This document shows, piece by piece, positions 37,176-46,554 of a stretch of DNA of 64,000 nucleotides; the stretch's first letter is position 1, and each line of letters begins with the position of its first letter. Source of the stretch: Leifsonia sp. C5G2 (GTDB lineage Bacteria > Actinomycetota > Actinomycetes > Actinomycetales > Microbacteriaceae); assembly GCF_013359685.1 (NCBI RefSeq), contig NZ_JABFMV010000003.1, positions 124,001 through 188,000 on the forward strand. The letters run 5' to 3'. The translations under genes and the position numbers were made by a program. The notes under the pieces are model-generated. The model was not told where the DNA came from. It saw nothing but the letters and a program-made list of their open reading frames with translations, and did not search any database.

Positions 37176-38422
37176 CGGATCTCCTTCTGGTCGGGGTCGG
37201 GGTCGGCGGCACGCGACGCGGGGTCGTCCGGGTCGACCGCGACGGGGTGGCCGTCCACATCCCGGATGACGGGGACGGCGTCGGTGAACTGCTGCGCGCG
37301 CTGCTCGTTCTCCGGTGTCCCGCTGAACAGGCGGCCCTCCTCCTCGGTGCGGGCGCGCGGCGGGCGCTCCGTCTGCTCCGGCTCCTCGACGAGCTCCACG
37401 CGCTGGCGCGGCAGCGACACGGGAGAGTAGCGCTGCATCCAGTCGATCAGGCGCTCCCGCACCAGGCAGCGGAGGTCGAACAGGGTCGGCGCGTCCTTCG
37501 CCGTGACGAGCACACGCACCCGCACCCAGCCGCCGACCGCGTCGGTGACCTGCAGGATCCCGGTGCGGTGGTCCCACAGGTCGGTGGTGGCGAGGATGCG
37601 GTTGAGTTCGGCGCGCATCCCGCCGGTGGAGACGCGCCAGTCGAGGTCGAACTCGACGGAGCCGAGCAGCTCGCTGTGCTGGCGGGTCCAGTTCTCGAAC
37701 GGTTTCGTGGTGAAGTACGTCGACGGCAGCACCAGCCGCCGGTCGTCCCACACGTGCACCACGACGTAGGTGAGCGTGATCTCCTCGATGGTGCCCCACT
37801 GCTGCTCCACGACGACGACGTCGTCGATCCGGATGGCGTCCGAGAACGCGAGCTGGATGCCGGCGAACAGGTTGGCGAGGCTCGACTGGGCCGCGACACC
37901 GGCGATGATGCCGATGATCCCGGCGGAGGCGAGCAGGCTGGCGCCCGCGGCCTGCAGCGCCGGGAAGGTGAGCAGGATGGCGCCGAGCCCGATCACGACG
38001 GCGGCCACGACCGTGAGCCGCCTCAGGATGAGCACCTGCGTGCGCACGCGCCGCGCGTACCGGTTGTCGGGCACGTCCAAGCGGTAGCGGGCGAGCCCCA
38101 GGTCCTCCACGAAGATCAGGAAGGCCGCCGCGAACCACACCCCGGTGGCGATCGACAGGATGAGGAACGTGTGGTGGAGGCCCGACCGCCAGGCGGCCGT
38201 GACGTCCGGCGGCAGCGCGAGTGTCACGGCGATCCACAGCACGATGACGAGCAGGAACAGCCGGAAAGGGACGCGGACGTGCCGGATCAGCAACTCCGGC
38301 CACTGCCGGCGCCGCCCGATCAGCCGCAGGATCAGGGCGAGGACGGCGGTGACGACGACCGCGACGACGACGGCGAGAAGGCAGGCCAGCGCGAGGCCGG
38401 GCCAGCTGCGCAGGGGGAACAC
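37172..38422 (-). CDS. Mechanosensitive ion channel, MscS family
   Basis: 416 residues. Four to five transmembrane segments lead to the MscS core: pore helix region LLASAGIIGIIAGVAAQSSL near residue 170, then the beta domain (IRIDDVVVVEQQWGTIEEI, VLPSTYFTTKPFENWTR). The C-terminal 60 residues are hydrophilic and acidic. It protects cells from osmotic downshock in the family. The GTG start at 38422 begins the protein shortly before the first membrane helix, with GAGGAG about 11 bases upstream. Confidence 0.88.
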   Translation of the reverse strand: MFPLRSWPGLALACLLAVVVAVVVTAVLALILRLIGRRRQWPELLIRHVRVPFRLFLLVIVLWIAVTLALPPDVTAAWRSGLHHTFLILSIATGVWFAAAFLIFVEDLGLARYRLDVPDNRYARRVRTQVLILRRLTVVAAVVIGLGAILLTFPALQAAGASLLASAGIIGIIAGVAAQSSLANLFAGIQLAFSDAIRIDDVVVVEQQWGTIEEITLTYVVVHVWDDRRLVLPSTYFTTKPFENWTRQHSELLGSVEFDLDWRVSTGGMRAELNRILATTDLWDHRTGILQVTDAVGGWVRVRVLVTAKDAPTLFDLRCLVRERLIDWMQRYSPVSLPRQRVELVEEPEQTERPPRARTEEEGRLFSGTPENEQRAQQFTDAVPVIRDVDGHPVAVDPDDPASRAADPDPDQKEIR

Positions 38423-38585
38423 GGGTGAAGGATCTCCTCGGAGGGTCGGAACTCGGCACGCAGTGTACGCCGCCCGCGCGCGCGGCCCGCCGGGTCCGGG
38501 CGCTCGCGGGAGCCGGTGGACCGGACTAGCCTGGCCCTTCGGGCGGTGTCCGGCGGACCCGCGACCACGACGTGAAGGAGCGGGA

Positions 38586-39581
38586 ATGGCAGCGACACGG
38601 ACACTCTTCATCGGCGGGACGGGCGTGATCAGCTCCGCCTGCGTCGCGGAGGCGCTGGGGCAGGGGCACGAGGTCACGGTGGTCAACCGCGGCAACAGCT
38701 CCACCCGGCCGCTGCCCGACGGCGTGGAGGTGCTGCACGCCGACATCCGCGACCCGGAGAGCGTCCACCGTGTGCTCGGGGAGCGCAGCTTCGACGTGGC
38801 CGCCGAGTTCCTCGCCTTCACGCCGGAGCACGTCCGCACCGACTTCGAGCTGTTCGAGGGCCGGGTCGGCCAGTACGTCTTCATCAGCTCCGCTTCGGCG
38901 TACCAGAAGCCGCCGTCGCGTGTGCCGGTGACCGAGTCCACCCCGCTGCGCAACCCGTTCTGGCAGTACTCGCGCGACAAGATCGCGTGCGAGGACGTGC
39001 TCGTCGAGGCGTACCGCGACCGCGGCTTCCCCGTCACCATCGTGCGTCCGTCGCACACCTACGACCGCACCCTGATCCCGACCTCCGGCCACTGGACCGA
39101 CCTCGAGCGGATGCGCCGCGGCGCACCGGTGGTCGTGCACGGCGACGGCACGAGCCGCTGGACGATCACCCACAACACGGACTTCGCGGTCGCCTTCACC
39201 GGGCTGCTCGGCCGGCCGGAGGCGGTCGGGGACAGTTTCCACATCACGGGCGACGAGGCCCCGACCTGGGACGAGATCTACTGCTACCTCGCGGAGGCCC
39301 TCGGCGTCGAGGCCGACCTCGTGCACGTGGCGAGCGAGTCGATCGCCAAAGCGATCCCGGACCTCGGACCCGGCCTCATCGGCGACAAGGCGCACTCGAT
39401 GCACTTCGACAACAGCAAGGTCAAGGCGCTCGTGCCCGGCTTCAGCGCGCGCGTGCCGTTCGCCCGCGGCGCCGGCGAGATCGTGGAGTGGTACCTGGCC
39501 GACGCCGACCGGCAGCGCGTCGACCCCGACCTGGATGCGGCGTTCGACCGGCTCGTGGAGCACGCCCGCGCGTTCGGCTGA
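38586..39581 (+). CDS. NAD-dependent epimerase/dehydratase
   Basis: Extended SDR protein, 331 residues. The nucleotide site is FIGGTGVISSACV at the N-terminus, and the active-site region has SSASAYQK with YSRDKIACE (Tyr-X3-Lys). The C-terminal substrate domain contains GDEAPTWDEIY. It resembles reductases/epimerases acting on nucleotide sugars, but the substrate is unknown. AAGGAGCGGGA precedes the ATG. It is divergent from the MscS gene. Confidence 0.88.
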   Translation: MAATRTLFIGGTGVISSACVAEALGQGHEVTVVNRGNSSTRPLPDGVEVLHADIRDPESVHRVLGERSFDVAAEFLAFTPEHVRTDFELFEGRVGQYVFISSASAYQKPPSRVPVTESTPLRNPFWQYSRDKIACEDVLVEAYRDRGFPVTIVRPSHTYDRTLIPTSGHWTDLERMRRGAPVVVHGDGTSRWTITHNTDFAVAFTGLLGRPEAVGDSFHITGDEAPTWDEIYCYLAEALGVEADLVHVASESIAKAIPDLGPGLIGDKAHSMHFDNSKVKALVPGFSARVPFARGAGEIVEWYLADADRQRVDPDLDAAFDRLVEHARAFG

Positions 39582-39610
39582 GCCGAGCCGCTCTCCCGGC
39601 TCCGGCCGGT

Positions 39611-39669
39611 GCAGGAGACGGAGGACCCGTGCCCACTGGCGGCCCGGATGTCCTCCGTTTCCTGCTTTT
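39611..39669 (+). terminator. Intrinsic terminator after epimerase
   Basis: A 16-bp stem (39611-39626 with 39650-39665, one G-T pair) with a 23-base loop is followed directly by TTTT. It lies 29 bases after the stop. Confidence 0.85.
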
Positions 39670-39724
39670 CGGGCGACATCGACCGCGAGTTCCTCCCTGT
39701 TCGACGCAGCGGCCGAAACAGGGT

Positions 39725-39745
39725 CTTTACTATAAAGAAACTTTC
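39725..39745. promoter_or_regulatory. Palindromic operator before ROK gene
   Basis: Overlapping dyads CTTTACTATAAAG (39725-39737) and GAAACTTTC (39737-39745) form an AT-rich block in GC-rich DNA, about 45-65 bases before the ROK start. Similar AT-rich dyads serve as operators for ROK repressors. Confidence 0.55.
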
Positions 39746-39789
39746 CTGATACATTTCCGGACGAGGATCGTTCCAACGAAGGGATGAGG

Positions 39790-40935
39790 ATGGCCGGACC
39801 CGTTCGCGGCACCCCCGGGTGGCTGCGCGAGACCAACGACCGCACCGCGCTGTCGCTGCTGCTGGAGCACGGCGTGCTCACCCGCAACCGCATCGGCGAG
39901 CTGTCCGGGCTCTCCAAGCCGACCGCCGCCCAGATGGTGGCGCGGCTTGAGACGGCCGGCCTCATCCACGCCGTCGGCGAGGTCTCCGGCGGCCGCGGCC
40001 CCAACGCCGCCAGCTACGCCGTACGCACCGACCGGATGCTCGGCGTCGCGATCGACATCGACGCCGAAGCACTGCGCTCGACGGTCGTCGACGCCTCCGG
40101 CGAGGAGCGCCCGATCGCCGTGACCCCGCTCGCCGGCCGCTCCCCCGAGGACGACGTCCGCGCGGCGGTGGACGCCGCGTGCGCCGCCGCCGGAGCCGAC
40201 GCCGACCGGGTCGGCGCCGTGTGCGTCGGCGTGCAGGGCGCGCTCGACCCGCGCACCGACGAGCTGACCTACATCGAGACGCTGCCCGGCTGGCCCAAGC
40301 AGGGCATCCGGCGACGGCTGGAGGACGCGCTCGGGCTCGCAGTCCGCATCGACAACGACGTGAACCTCGCGGCGCTCGCCGAGCGCACGGATGGCGCCGG
40401 CCGCGACACCGGCGGGTTCGCCCTGCTCTGGATGGGCGACGGCCTCGGCCTGTCGGTCGACCAGGGCGGAACGGTCCACCGGGGCGCGTCGGGCGGCGCG
40501 GGCGAGATCGGCTACCTGCCCATCCCGCACTCGGCGGCCGAGCTGGATGCGGACGCGCGAGACCTGCAGGACCTGATCGGCGGCCCCGCGGTCACCGCCC
40601 TCGCGGCCGCCCACGGGCTCGGCGCCGACCTCACGGGCGACACCGACGCGCGGGACGCGTTCCTCCTCGAGCTCGCCCGCCGCGTCGCCGTCGGCGTCGT
40701 GCCGGTGCTCGCCCTCCTCGACCCCGAGCTCGTCGTACTGGGAGGACCGACCGGCTTCGCCGGCGGCCCCCGCCTCGCCGAGCTCGTCACCCGAGAACTC
40801 CGCCCCGCCTGGGGCGAGCGGAGCGTCGTCGCCACCGGCGTCGCCGCCCACCCCGTGCTCCGTGGAGCACGGGAGCACCTCGTCGGCGAGGTGCGCGATG
40901 CGCTCTTCGCCGAAGTGTCGCGGATCGCACCGTAG
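39790..40935 (+). CDS. ROK family transcriptional repressor
   Basis: 381 residues. An N-terminal winged helix-turn-helix (NRIGELSGLSKPTAAQMVAR, near residues 35-54) precedes the ROK kinase-like sugar-binding domain with IDNDVNLAALAER and GGAGEIGYLPI. The zinc cysteine cluster of ROK glucokinases is not evident, in line with a regulator rather than an enzyme. The ATG at 39790 is chosen because GAAGGG lies six bases upstream; ATG 39784 would touch it. It heads the GH4/ABC locus and very likely controls it. Confidence 0.88.
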   Translation: MAGPVRGTPGWLRETNDRTALSLLLEHGVLTRNRIGELSGLSKPTAAQMVARLETAGLIHAVGEVSGGRGPNAASYAVRTDRMLGVAIDIDAEALRSTVVDASGEERPIAVTPLAGRSPEDDVRAAVDAACAAAGADADRVGAVCVGVQGALDPRTDELTYIETLPGWPKQGIRRRLEDALGLAVRIDNDVNLAALAERTDGAGRDTGGFALLWMGDGLGLSVDQGGTVHRGASGGAGEIGYLPIPHSAAELDADARDLQDLIGGPAVTALAAAHGLGADLTGDTDARDAFLLELARRVAVGVVPVLALLDPELVVLGGPTGFAGGPRLAELVTRELRPAWGERSVVATGVAAHPVLRGAREHLVGEVRDALFAEVSRIAP

Positions 40936-41010
40936 CGCCCGCGACCGCACCGCACCATCCATCCCACCCGCATTCACACCACAGGCACCACCGACAGTGA
41001 GGGAGCCACA

Positions 41011-42342
41011 GTGAAACACCGTCATCTCATCGCCGCCGCCGCGATCACCGCGGCCGCAGCGCTCGCCCTCTCCGGCTGCTCCGGCGGCTCCGGAGGCGGC
41101 AGCTTCAGCGACACCGCGCCCAGCGACCTCAGCGGCACGGTCTCGTTCTGGCACTTCTTCTCCGACCGGGAGGCGAAGGTGATCCAATCGGTCGTCGACG
41201 ACTTCGAGAAGAAGTACCCGAAGATCAAGGTCGACGTCCACTCCGGCCAGGACGACGAGAAGCTGCAGAAGGCCATCGCGACCGGCAGCAAGGTCGACGT
41301 CGGTCTCTCCTACTCCACCGACATCGTCGGCAACTTCTGCTCCAACGGCGCGTTCCGCAGCCTCAACAAGGTGATCGAGCGCGACAAGGTCGATATGGGC
41401 CAGTTCTCCGACACGGTGAAGTCGTACACCGAGTACAAGGGCACCCGCTGCGCGATGCCGATGCTCGCCGACGTCTACGGCCTCTACTACAACAAGGACC
41501 TGCTGCAGGCCGCCGGGTACACCGCGCCGCCGAAGACGCTGACCGAGCTGGAGTCGATGGCCGAGAAGCTGACCACCTTCAACGGGGACGGCTCGATCAA
41601 GACCCTCGGCTTCAACCCGACCATGGGCTGGTACGAGAACTCCGCGGCCCACTACGGGCCGGCCGCCGGCGCCGAGTGGCTGAAGAGCGACGGAAAGAGC
41701 GCCGTCGGGTCGAGCGACGGCTGGAAGCAGCTGATGACGTGGCAGAAGGGCTTCGTCGACAAGATCGGCTGGGACAAGCTGAACGCCTTCACCTCCGGCC
41801 TCGGCCAGGAGTTCTCGGCCGACAACGCGTTCCAGACCGGCCAGGTGGCGATGAACCTCGACGGCGAGTACCGCACGGCGTTCATCGACGACCAGGCGAA
41901 GAAGCTGAACTACGGCACCGCGCCGTTCCCGACCGCCGACGACCACACTGAGCTGTACGGCGGCGGTTACATCACCGGGAACATCATCGGCATCTCGAAG
42001 GGGTCGACGCATCCCGAGCTCGCCTGGGCGCTGCTGAAGTACCTCACGACCGACACGGACGCCGTGGTGAAGCTCGCCAACGGCCTGAAGAACGTGCCGA
42101 CGACGAAGGACGCGCTCGCCTCGCCGAAGCTGGAGGTCTCGGAGCAGTTCAAGACGTTCCTCGACATCTCGTCGGACAAGAACGTGCAGACGACCCCCGC
42201 GAGCCCGCTCGGCGCCGGGTACCAGCAGACCTTCGAGGACTACTGGAACAAGTACCAGAGCCAGGGCGGCGACCTCGACGCGGGCCTGAAGTCGGTCGAC
42301 AAGCAGATCGACGACGCGCTCGCGCTGAGCACCGGGCCGTGA
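41011..42342 (+). CDS. Sugar ABC importer substrate-binding lipoprotein, family 1
   Basis: 443 residues. The signal peptide ends in lipobox LSGC near residue 24. The mature protein begins with a Gly/Ser linker and the family-1 sugar-binding pattern (GTVSFWHFFSDREAKVIQSV, DVYGLYYNKDLLQAAGY, the FQTGQVAMNLDGEYR segment). The start is a GTG with GAGGGAG upstream. It delivers its sugar to the two permeases that follow. Confidence 0.92.
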   Translation: MKHRHLIAAAAITAAAALALSGCSGGSGGGSFSDTAPSDLSGTVSFWHFFSDREAKVIQSVVDDFEKKYPKIKVDVHSGQDDEKLQKAIATGSKVDVGLSYSTDIVGNFCSNGAFRSLNKVIERDKVDMGQFSDTVKSYTEYKGTRCAMPMLADVYGLYYNKDLLQAAGYTAPPKTLTELESMAEKLTTFNGDGSIKTLGFNPTMGWYENSAAHYGPAAGAEWLKSDGKSAVGSSDGWKQLMTWQKGFVDKIGWDKLNAFTSGLGQEFSADNAFQTGQVAMNLDGEYRTAFIDDQAKKLNYGTAPFPTADDHTELYGGGYITGNIIGISKGSTHPELAWALLKYLTTDTDAVVKLANGLKNVPTTKDALASPKLEVSEQFKTFLDISSDKNVQTTPASPLGAGYQQTFEDYWNKYQSQGGDLDAGLKSVDKQIDDALALSTGP

Positions 42343-42352
42343 GCCGACCGAG

Positions 42353-43333
42353 ATGACCGCCACCATCGACCGTGCGGGGCGGGTCGCCGCCCGCCCCGCA
42401 CGCTCCGGCGCCCGGCGTCGGCGCTCGCTCGTCACCCTCGCGCTTCTCGCACCGGCGCTGCTCGGGCTGCTGATCTTCTTCGTCTACCCGCTCATCGCGT
42501 CCCTCTACTACTCGTTCACGCGGTTCGACCTGGTGTCGCCGCCGCAGTGGATCGGCCTGCGCAACTACGAGTACCTGTTCACGCAGGACCCGAACGTCTG
42601 GCTGGCCACGCTGAACACGTTGTGGTTCGTGGTGATCTGGGTCCCGGTCAAGACGGCGTTCGCGCTGCTGATCGCCGGGCTCCTCGCCCGGGCGCGCCGC
42701 GCGTCCGGCATCTGGAGGACGATCTTCTACCTGCCGGCCCTCGTGCCGCCGGTGGCGAGCGTCGTGGCGTTCGTGTTCCTGTTCAACCCGGGCACGGGAC
42801 CGGTGAACCAGGTGCTCGCCTGGTTCGGGATCAAGGGGCCGCTCTGGTTCAACGACCCCGCCTGGTCGAAGCCGTCGCTGGTGCTGCTCGGCATCTGGGT
42901 CATGGGCGACATCATGATCATCTTCCTGGCCGCTCTCCTCGACGTGCCGCGGGAGCAGTACGAGGCGGCGTCCCTGGATGGGGCGAACGGCGTCCAGAAG
43001 GTCCGCTACGTGACCATGCCCTCCATCGCGCCGGTGCTGCTGTTCGCCGTCGTCACCGGCGTCATCGCGGCGATCCAGTACTTCACGGAGGCGGCCGTCG
43101 CGTCGTCCGTGGCGTCGGGCAAGGCGGTCGTCGGCCAGGGCATCAGCACCAACCTCGGCTACCCGGACGGCTCCCTGCTCACCTACACGCAGTGGCTGTA
43201 CGTGCGCGGCTTCGGCACCTACCAGCTGGGCTACGCCTCGGCGCTCGCGGTGCTGCTGTTCGTCGTCGCGGCCGTCATCCTCGTCCTGCTGCTGCGCCGC
43301 TTCAAGGCGTTCACCCCGGAAGGCGCCCAATGA
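42353..43333 (+). CDS. Sugar ABC importer permease, MalF type
   Basis: 326 residues with six membrane segments. An N-terminal cytoplasmic Arg-rich stretch precedes the first helix. The EAA motif EAASLDGANGVQKVRYVTMP lies near residue 205. It starts 10 bp after the binding-protein gene, and its stop overlaps the next permease start (ATGA). Confidence 0.93.
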   Translation: MTATIDRAGRVAARPARSGARRRRSLVTLALLAPALLGLLIFFVYPLIASLYYSFTRFDLVSPPQWIGLRNYEYLFTQDPNVWLATLNTLWFVVIWVPVKTAFALLIAGLLARARRASGIWRTIFYLPALVPPVASVVAFVFLFNPGTGPVNQVLAWFGIKGPLWFNDPAWSKPSLVLLGIWVMGDIMIIFLAALLDVPREQYEAASLDGANGVQKVRYVTMPSIAPVLLFAVVTGVIAAIQYFTEAAVASSVASGKAVVGQGISTNLGYPDGSLLTYTQWLYVRGFGTYQLGYASALAVLLFVVAAVILVLLLRRFKAFTPEGAQ

Positions 43334-44238
43334 CCTCCGCCACCCTCTCCCCCGACACGGCGACGCCCTCCCGGCCACCCGCGCCCCGCCGCATCCCGAC
43401 GCCGCGCTCGGCCCGGGCACGGCGCATCCTCGCCTGGATCGCCGAGCACGCGGTGCTCGTCGTGCTCGCCGTGCTGTTCATCGCGCCCGTGGTCTTCGTC
43501 TTCCTCACCTCGCTCATGTCGAGCGAGCAGACGCTGACCGCGTCGCTGTGGCCGCAGCCGTTCCAGTGGGACAACTACGTGAAGGTGTTCACGACCGTCC
43601 CGCTGGCGCAGTGGTTCGCCAACTCGGCGCTGTACGCGGTGCTGGCGACGGCGTTCATGCTCATCTCCAGCGTCCCGGCGGCGTACGCGCTCGCGAAGAT
43701 CCGCTTCCGCGGCTCCGGCGTGCTGTTCACGGTCATCATCATCGCGATGCTGCTGCCGCCGCAGGTGACCGCCATCCCGATCTACGTCATGTGGTCGCAG
43801 CTGGGGCTGACCGGGACGCTGTGGCCGCTGATCCTGCCGAACCTGCTCGGGGACGCGTTCTCGATCTTCCTGCTGCGGCAGTTCTTCCTCACCATCCCCA
43901 GCGAGTACTCCGACGCGGCGCGCATCGACGGCAACGGGGAGTTCGGCGTGCTGTGGCGGGTGGTCATCCCGATGGCGAAGCCCGGCATCGCGGCCACCGC
44001 GATCTTCCTGTTCTTCGCCTCCTGGAACGACTACTACGGCCCGCTGCTGTACACCTCGGAGAACCCCGCCGCCTGGCCGGTGGCCTACGGGCTGGCGTCG
44101 TTCCGCGGCGTGCACGGCACCGACTGGGGACTCACCATGGCCATGACGATGCTGGTGACCGTGCCCGTCGTCCTCATCTTCTTCTTCGCCCAACGCGTCT
44201 TCGTGGAGGGCATCACACTCACCGGCGTGAAGGGATAA
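43330..44238 (+). CDS. Sugar ABC importer permease, MalG type
   Basis: 302 residues with six membrane segments. The EAA motif DAARIDGNGEFGVLWRVVIP lies near residue 195, and the C-terminus VEGITLTGVKG is typical of the MalG branch. It is coupled to the MalF-type gene by ATGA overlap. No ATPase gene is present in the locus, so the pair must use one encoded elsewhere, such as an MsiK-type protein. Confidence 0.93.
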   Translation: MTSATLSPDTATPSRPPAPRRIPTPRSARARRILAWIAEHAVLVVLAVLFIAPVVFVFLTSLMSSEQTLTASLWPQPFQWDNYVKVFTTVPLAQWFANSALYAVLATAFMLISSVPAAYALAKIRFRGSGVLFTVIIIAMLLPPQVTAIPIYVMWSQLGLTGTLWPLILPNLLGDAFSIFLLRQFFLTIPSEYSDAARIDGNGEFGVLWRVVIPMAKPGIAATAIFLFFASWNDYYGPLLYTSENPAAWPVAYGLASFRGVHGTDWGLTMAMTMLVTVPVVLIFFFAQRVFVEGITLTGVKG

Positions 44239-44241
44239 CAC

Positions 44242-45513
44242 GTGAAACTGACGGTCGTCGGAGGCGGCTCCACCTACACCCCCGAGCTCATCGACGGGTT
44301 CGCGCGGCTGCGGGCCGTGCTGCCGATCGAGGAGCTGTGGCTGGTCGACCCCGACCCGGAGCGGCTCCGGCTGGTCGGCGGGATGAGCCAGCGGATGTTC
44401 CGCGCCGCAGGGCATCCCGGCCGCATCGTCCCGACCTCCGACCTCGTCGCGGGGGTCGCGGACGCGGACGTCGTGCTGCTGCAGCTGCGCATCGGCGGCC
44501 AGGCGGCCCGGCACGGCGACGAGACGTGGCCGCACGAGTGCGGCTGCATCGGCCAGGAGACGACGGGCCCGGGCGGCTTCGCGAAGGCGCTGCGCACGGT
44601 CCCGGTCGTGCTCCGGGTCGCCGAGGAGGTGCGCCGGCACGCGAAGCCCGGCGCGTGGATCGTCGACTTCACCAACCCGGTCGGCATCGTCACCCGCGCG
44701 CTGCTGCAGGAGGGGCACCGTGCGGTCGGACTGTGCAACGTCGCGATCGGCTTCCAGCGCCGGTTCGCGGGGCTGCTCGGCGTCGAGCCCGGCCAGGTGC
44801 GGCTCGGCCACGTCGGCCTCAACCACCTCACCTGGGAGCGCGCGGCCTTCGTCACCGACGCCTCCGGCACGCGCGACGCGCTGCCCGAGCTGCTGCACGA
44901 CCGGCTGGAGCAGCTGGCCGAGGAGATCGAGCTTCCCGCCTCGCTGATCCGGCTGCTGGGGGACGTGCCCAGCTACTACCTGCGCTACTACTACGCGCAC
45001 GACGAGGTGCTGCGCGAGCAGCTCGACTCCCCTACGCGTGCGGAAGCGGTGCAGCGCGTGGAGCGCGAGCTGCTGGAGCTGTACGGCGACCCGGCGGTGG
45101 ACACGAAGCCGGAGCAGCTGTCGCAGCGCGGCGGCGCCTTCTACTCGGAGGCCGCCGTCGACCTGATCGCGTCGCTCACCGGAGACCGCGGCGACGTGCA
45201 GGTGGTCAACCTGCGCAACGACGGCGCGCTGCCGTTCCTACCGGACGACCACGTCATCGAGGTGCCGGCCACGGTCGACGCGCGCGGGGTGACCGCTCTG
45301 CCGGTCGACCCGCTGCCCGCGGACCACGCCGGGCTGATCGCCCACGTCGCCGGCTACGAGCGCCTGGCGCTCGAGGCCGCGGTGCACGGCGGCCGCGACC
45401 GGGTGCTGCGTGCGATGCTCGCGCATCCCCTGGTCGGGCAGTACGACAAGGCCGAGAAGCTCACCGACCTGCTGATCGCGCACAACCGGGAGCACCTGGA
45501 GTGGGCGAAGTGA
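44242..45513 (+). CDS. Glycoside hydrolase family 4 (6-phospho-beta-glucosidase-like)
   Basis: NAD- and metal-dependent glycosidase with the unusual redox-elimination mechanism of GH4, 423 residues. The NAD site is VVGGGSTYTPEL at the N-terminus. The metal ligands are the cysteine in GLCNVAIG near residue 168 and histidine in VGLNHLTW near 197. DFTNPVGIVT is conserved. The start is a GTG three bases after the MalG-type gene. Most relatives hydrolyse 6-phospho-beta-glucosides, but this locus imports unphosphorylated sugar, so the substrate is open. Confidence 0.9.
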   Translation: MKLTVVGGGSTYTPELIDGFARLRAVLPIEELWLVDPDPERLRLVGGMSQRMFRAAGHPGRIVPTSDLVAGVADADVVLLQLRIGGQAARHGDETWPHECGCIGQETTGPGGFAKALRTVPVVLRVAEEVRRHAKPGAWIVDFTNPVGIVTRALLQEGHRAVGLCNVAIGFQRRFAGLLGVEPGQVRLGHVGLNHLTWERAAFVTDASGTRDALPELLHDRLEQLAEEIELPASLIRLLGDVPSYYLRYYYAHDEVLREQLDSPTRAEAVQRVERELLELYGDPAVDTKPEQLSQRGGAFYSEAAVDLIASLTGDRGDVQVVNLRNDGALPFLPDDHVIEVPATVDARGVTALPVDPLPADHAGLIAHVAGYERLALEAAVHGGRDRVLRAMLAHPLVGQYDKAEKLTDLLIAHNREHLEWAK

Positions 45514-46517
45514 CGACCGCGGAGGCGCCGCTCGGCGCTCCCCTCGCGATCGCGGTCGACGGCGGCGGCTCGAAGACCGACGCCGTCGCCCTCGAGCTCG
45601 ACGGGACCGTCGTGGCCGAGGCGCGCGGGACCACCTCCAGCCCGCACCTCATCGGGATGCGCGAGTCGGCCGACCTGGTGTCCGCCCTGATCGGCCGGCT
45701 GCTGGAGCAGACCGGGCCGCGCACCATCGCCGCGGTGAACCTCTACCTCTCGGGCCTCGACCTGCCGAGCGAGATCGACGCCTTCCGCGCGGCGATCGCC
45801 GGGACGCCGTGGGCCGCTGCGACGGTCGACAACGACCTCTTCGCCCTGCTCCGGGCGGGGACGGACGAGCCGGATGCGGTCGCCGTCGTCTGCGGCACCG
45901 GCATCAACGGCGTCGGCGTGCGCGCGGACGGCCGCACCATCCGCTACCCGTCGCTCGGCACCATCTCGGGCGACTGGGGCGGCGGCTGGCACCTCGGCGA
46001 GCGCGCCCTGTGGTTCGCCGCCCGCGCGGCCGACGGGCGCGGCGCCCGGACCGCGCTGGAGCAGGCGGTCCCGGCGACCTTCGGCCTGGGGAGCGTGCAG
46101 GAGGTGATCGAGGCGCTGCACTTCGGTCGCCTCCCGAATCGCGACCTCGCCCGCCTCTCGCCGACCGTGTTCGCGTGCGCGCGGGAGGGCGACGTCATCG
46201 CCGCCTCCCTCGTCGACGAGCAGGCGGAGGAGATCGCGACGCTCGCCGTGACCACGCTGCGGAGGCTCGACCTGCTCGACCGGCCCGTCCCGGTCGTGCT
46301 CGGCGGCGGCGTCATCGGCGGCCGCGACGAGCGGCTGCTCGGGACGGTGGAGCGGCTGCTCGCCGAGCGGTCTCCCCTGGCGCGGATGGAGCTCGTGACG
46401 GCCCGTCCCATCCTGGGCGCCGCGATGCTCGCGCTGGAGTCCGCCGGGGCCGGCCCGACGGCGGTCGAGAACGCCAGGAGCACTCTGGAGCAGCGACCCG
46501 CCGCGGTGGTTCAATAG
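45510..46517 (+). CDS. BadF/BadG-type sugar kinase (N-acetylglucosamine kinase-like)
   Basis: 335 residues of the ASKHA fold. The phosphate loop is AIAVDGGGSKTDAVAL, the second phosphate motif is VVCGTGINGVGVRADG, and adenosine motif VVLGGGVIGG lies near residue 270. Relatives phosphorylate N-acetylglucosamine or glucosamine. The GTG start overlaps the GH4 stop (GTGA), so kinase and glycosidase are co-translated. It could phosphorylate either the imported disaccharide before GH4 or a monosaccharide released by it. Confidence 0.86.
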   Translation: MTTAEAPLGAPLAIAVDGGGSKTDAVALELDGTVVAEARGTTSSPHLIGMRESADLVSALIGRLLEQTGPRTIAAVNLYLSGLDLPSEIDAFRAAIAGTPWAAATVDNDLFALLRAGTDEPDAVAVVCGTGINGVGVRADGRTIRYPSLGTISGDWGGGWHLGERALWFAARAADGRGARTALEQAVPATFGLGSVQEVIEALHFGRLPNRDLARLSPTVFACAREGDVIAASLVDEQAEEIATLAVTTLRRLDLLDRPVPVVLGGGVIGGRDERLLGTVERLLAERSPLARMELVTARPILGAAMLALESAGAGPTAVENARSTLEQRPAAVVQ

Positions 46518-46554
46518 GCGCACGGACCACGACCACAGCATCGAACGCGCGCGG

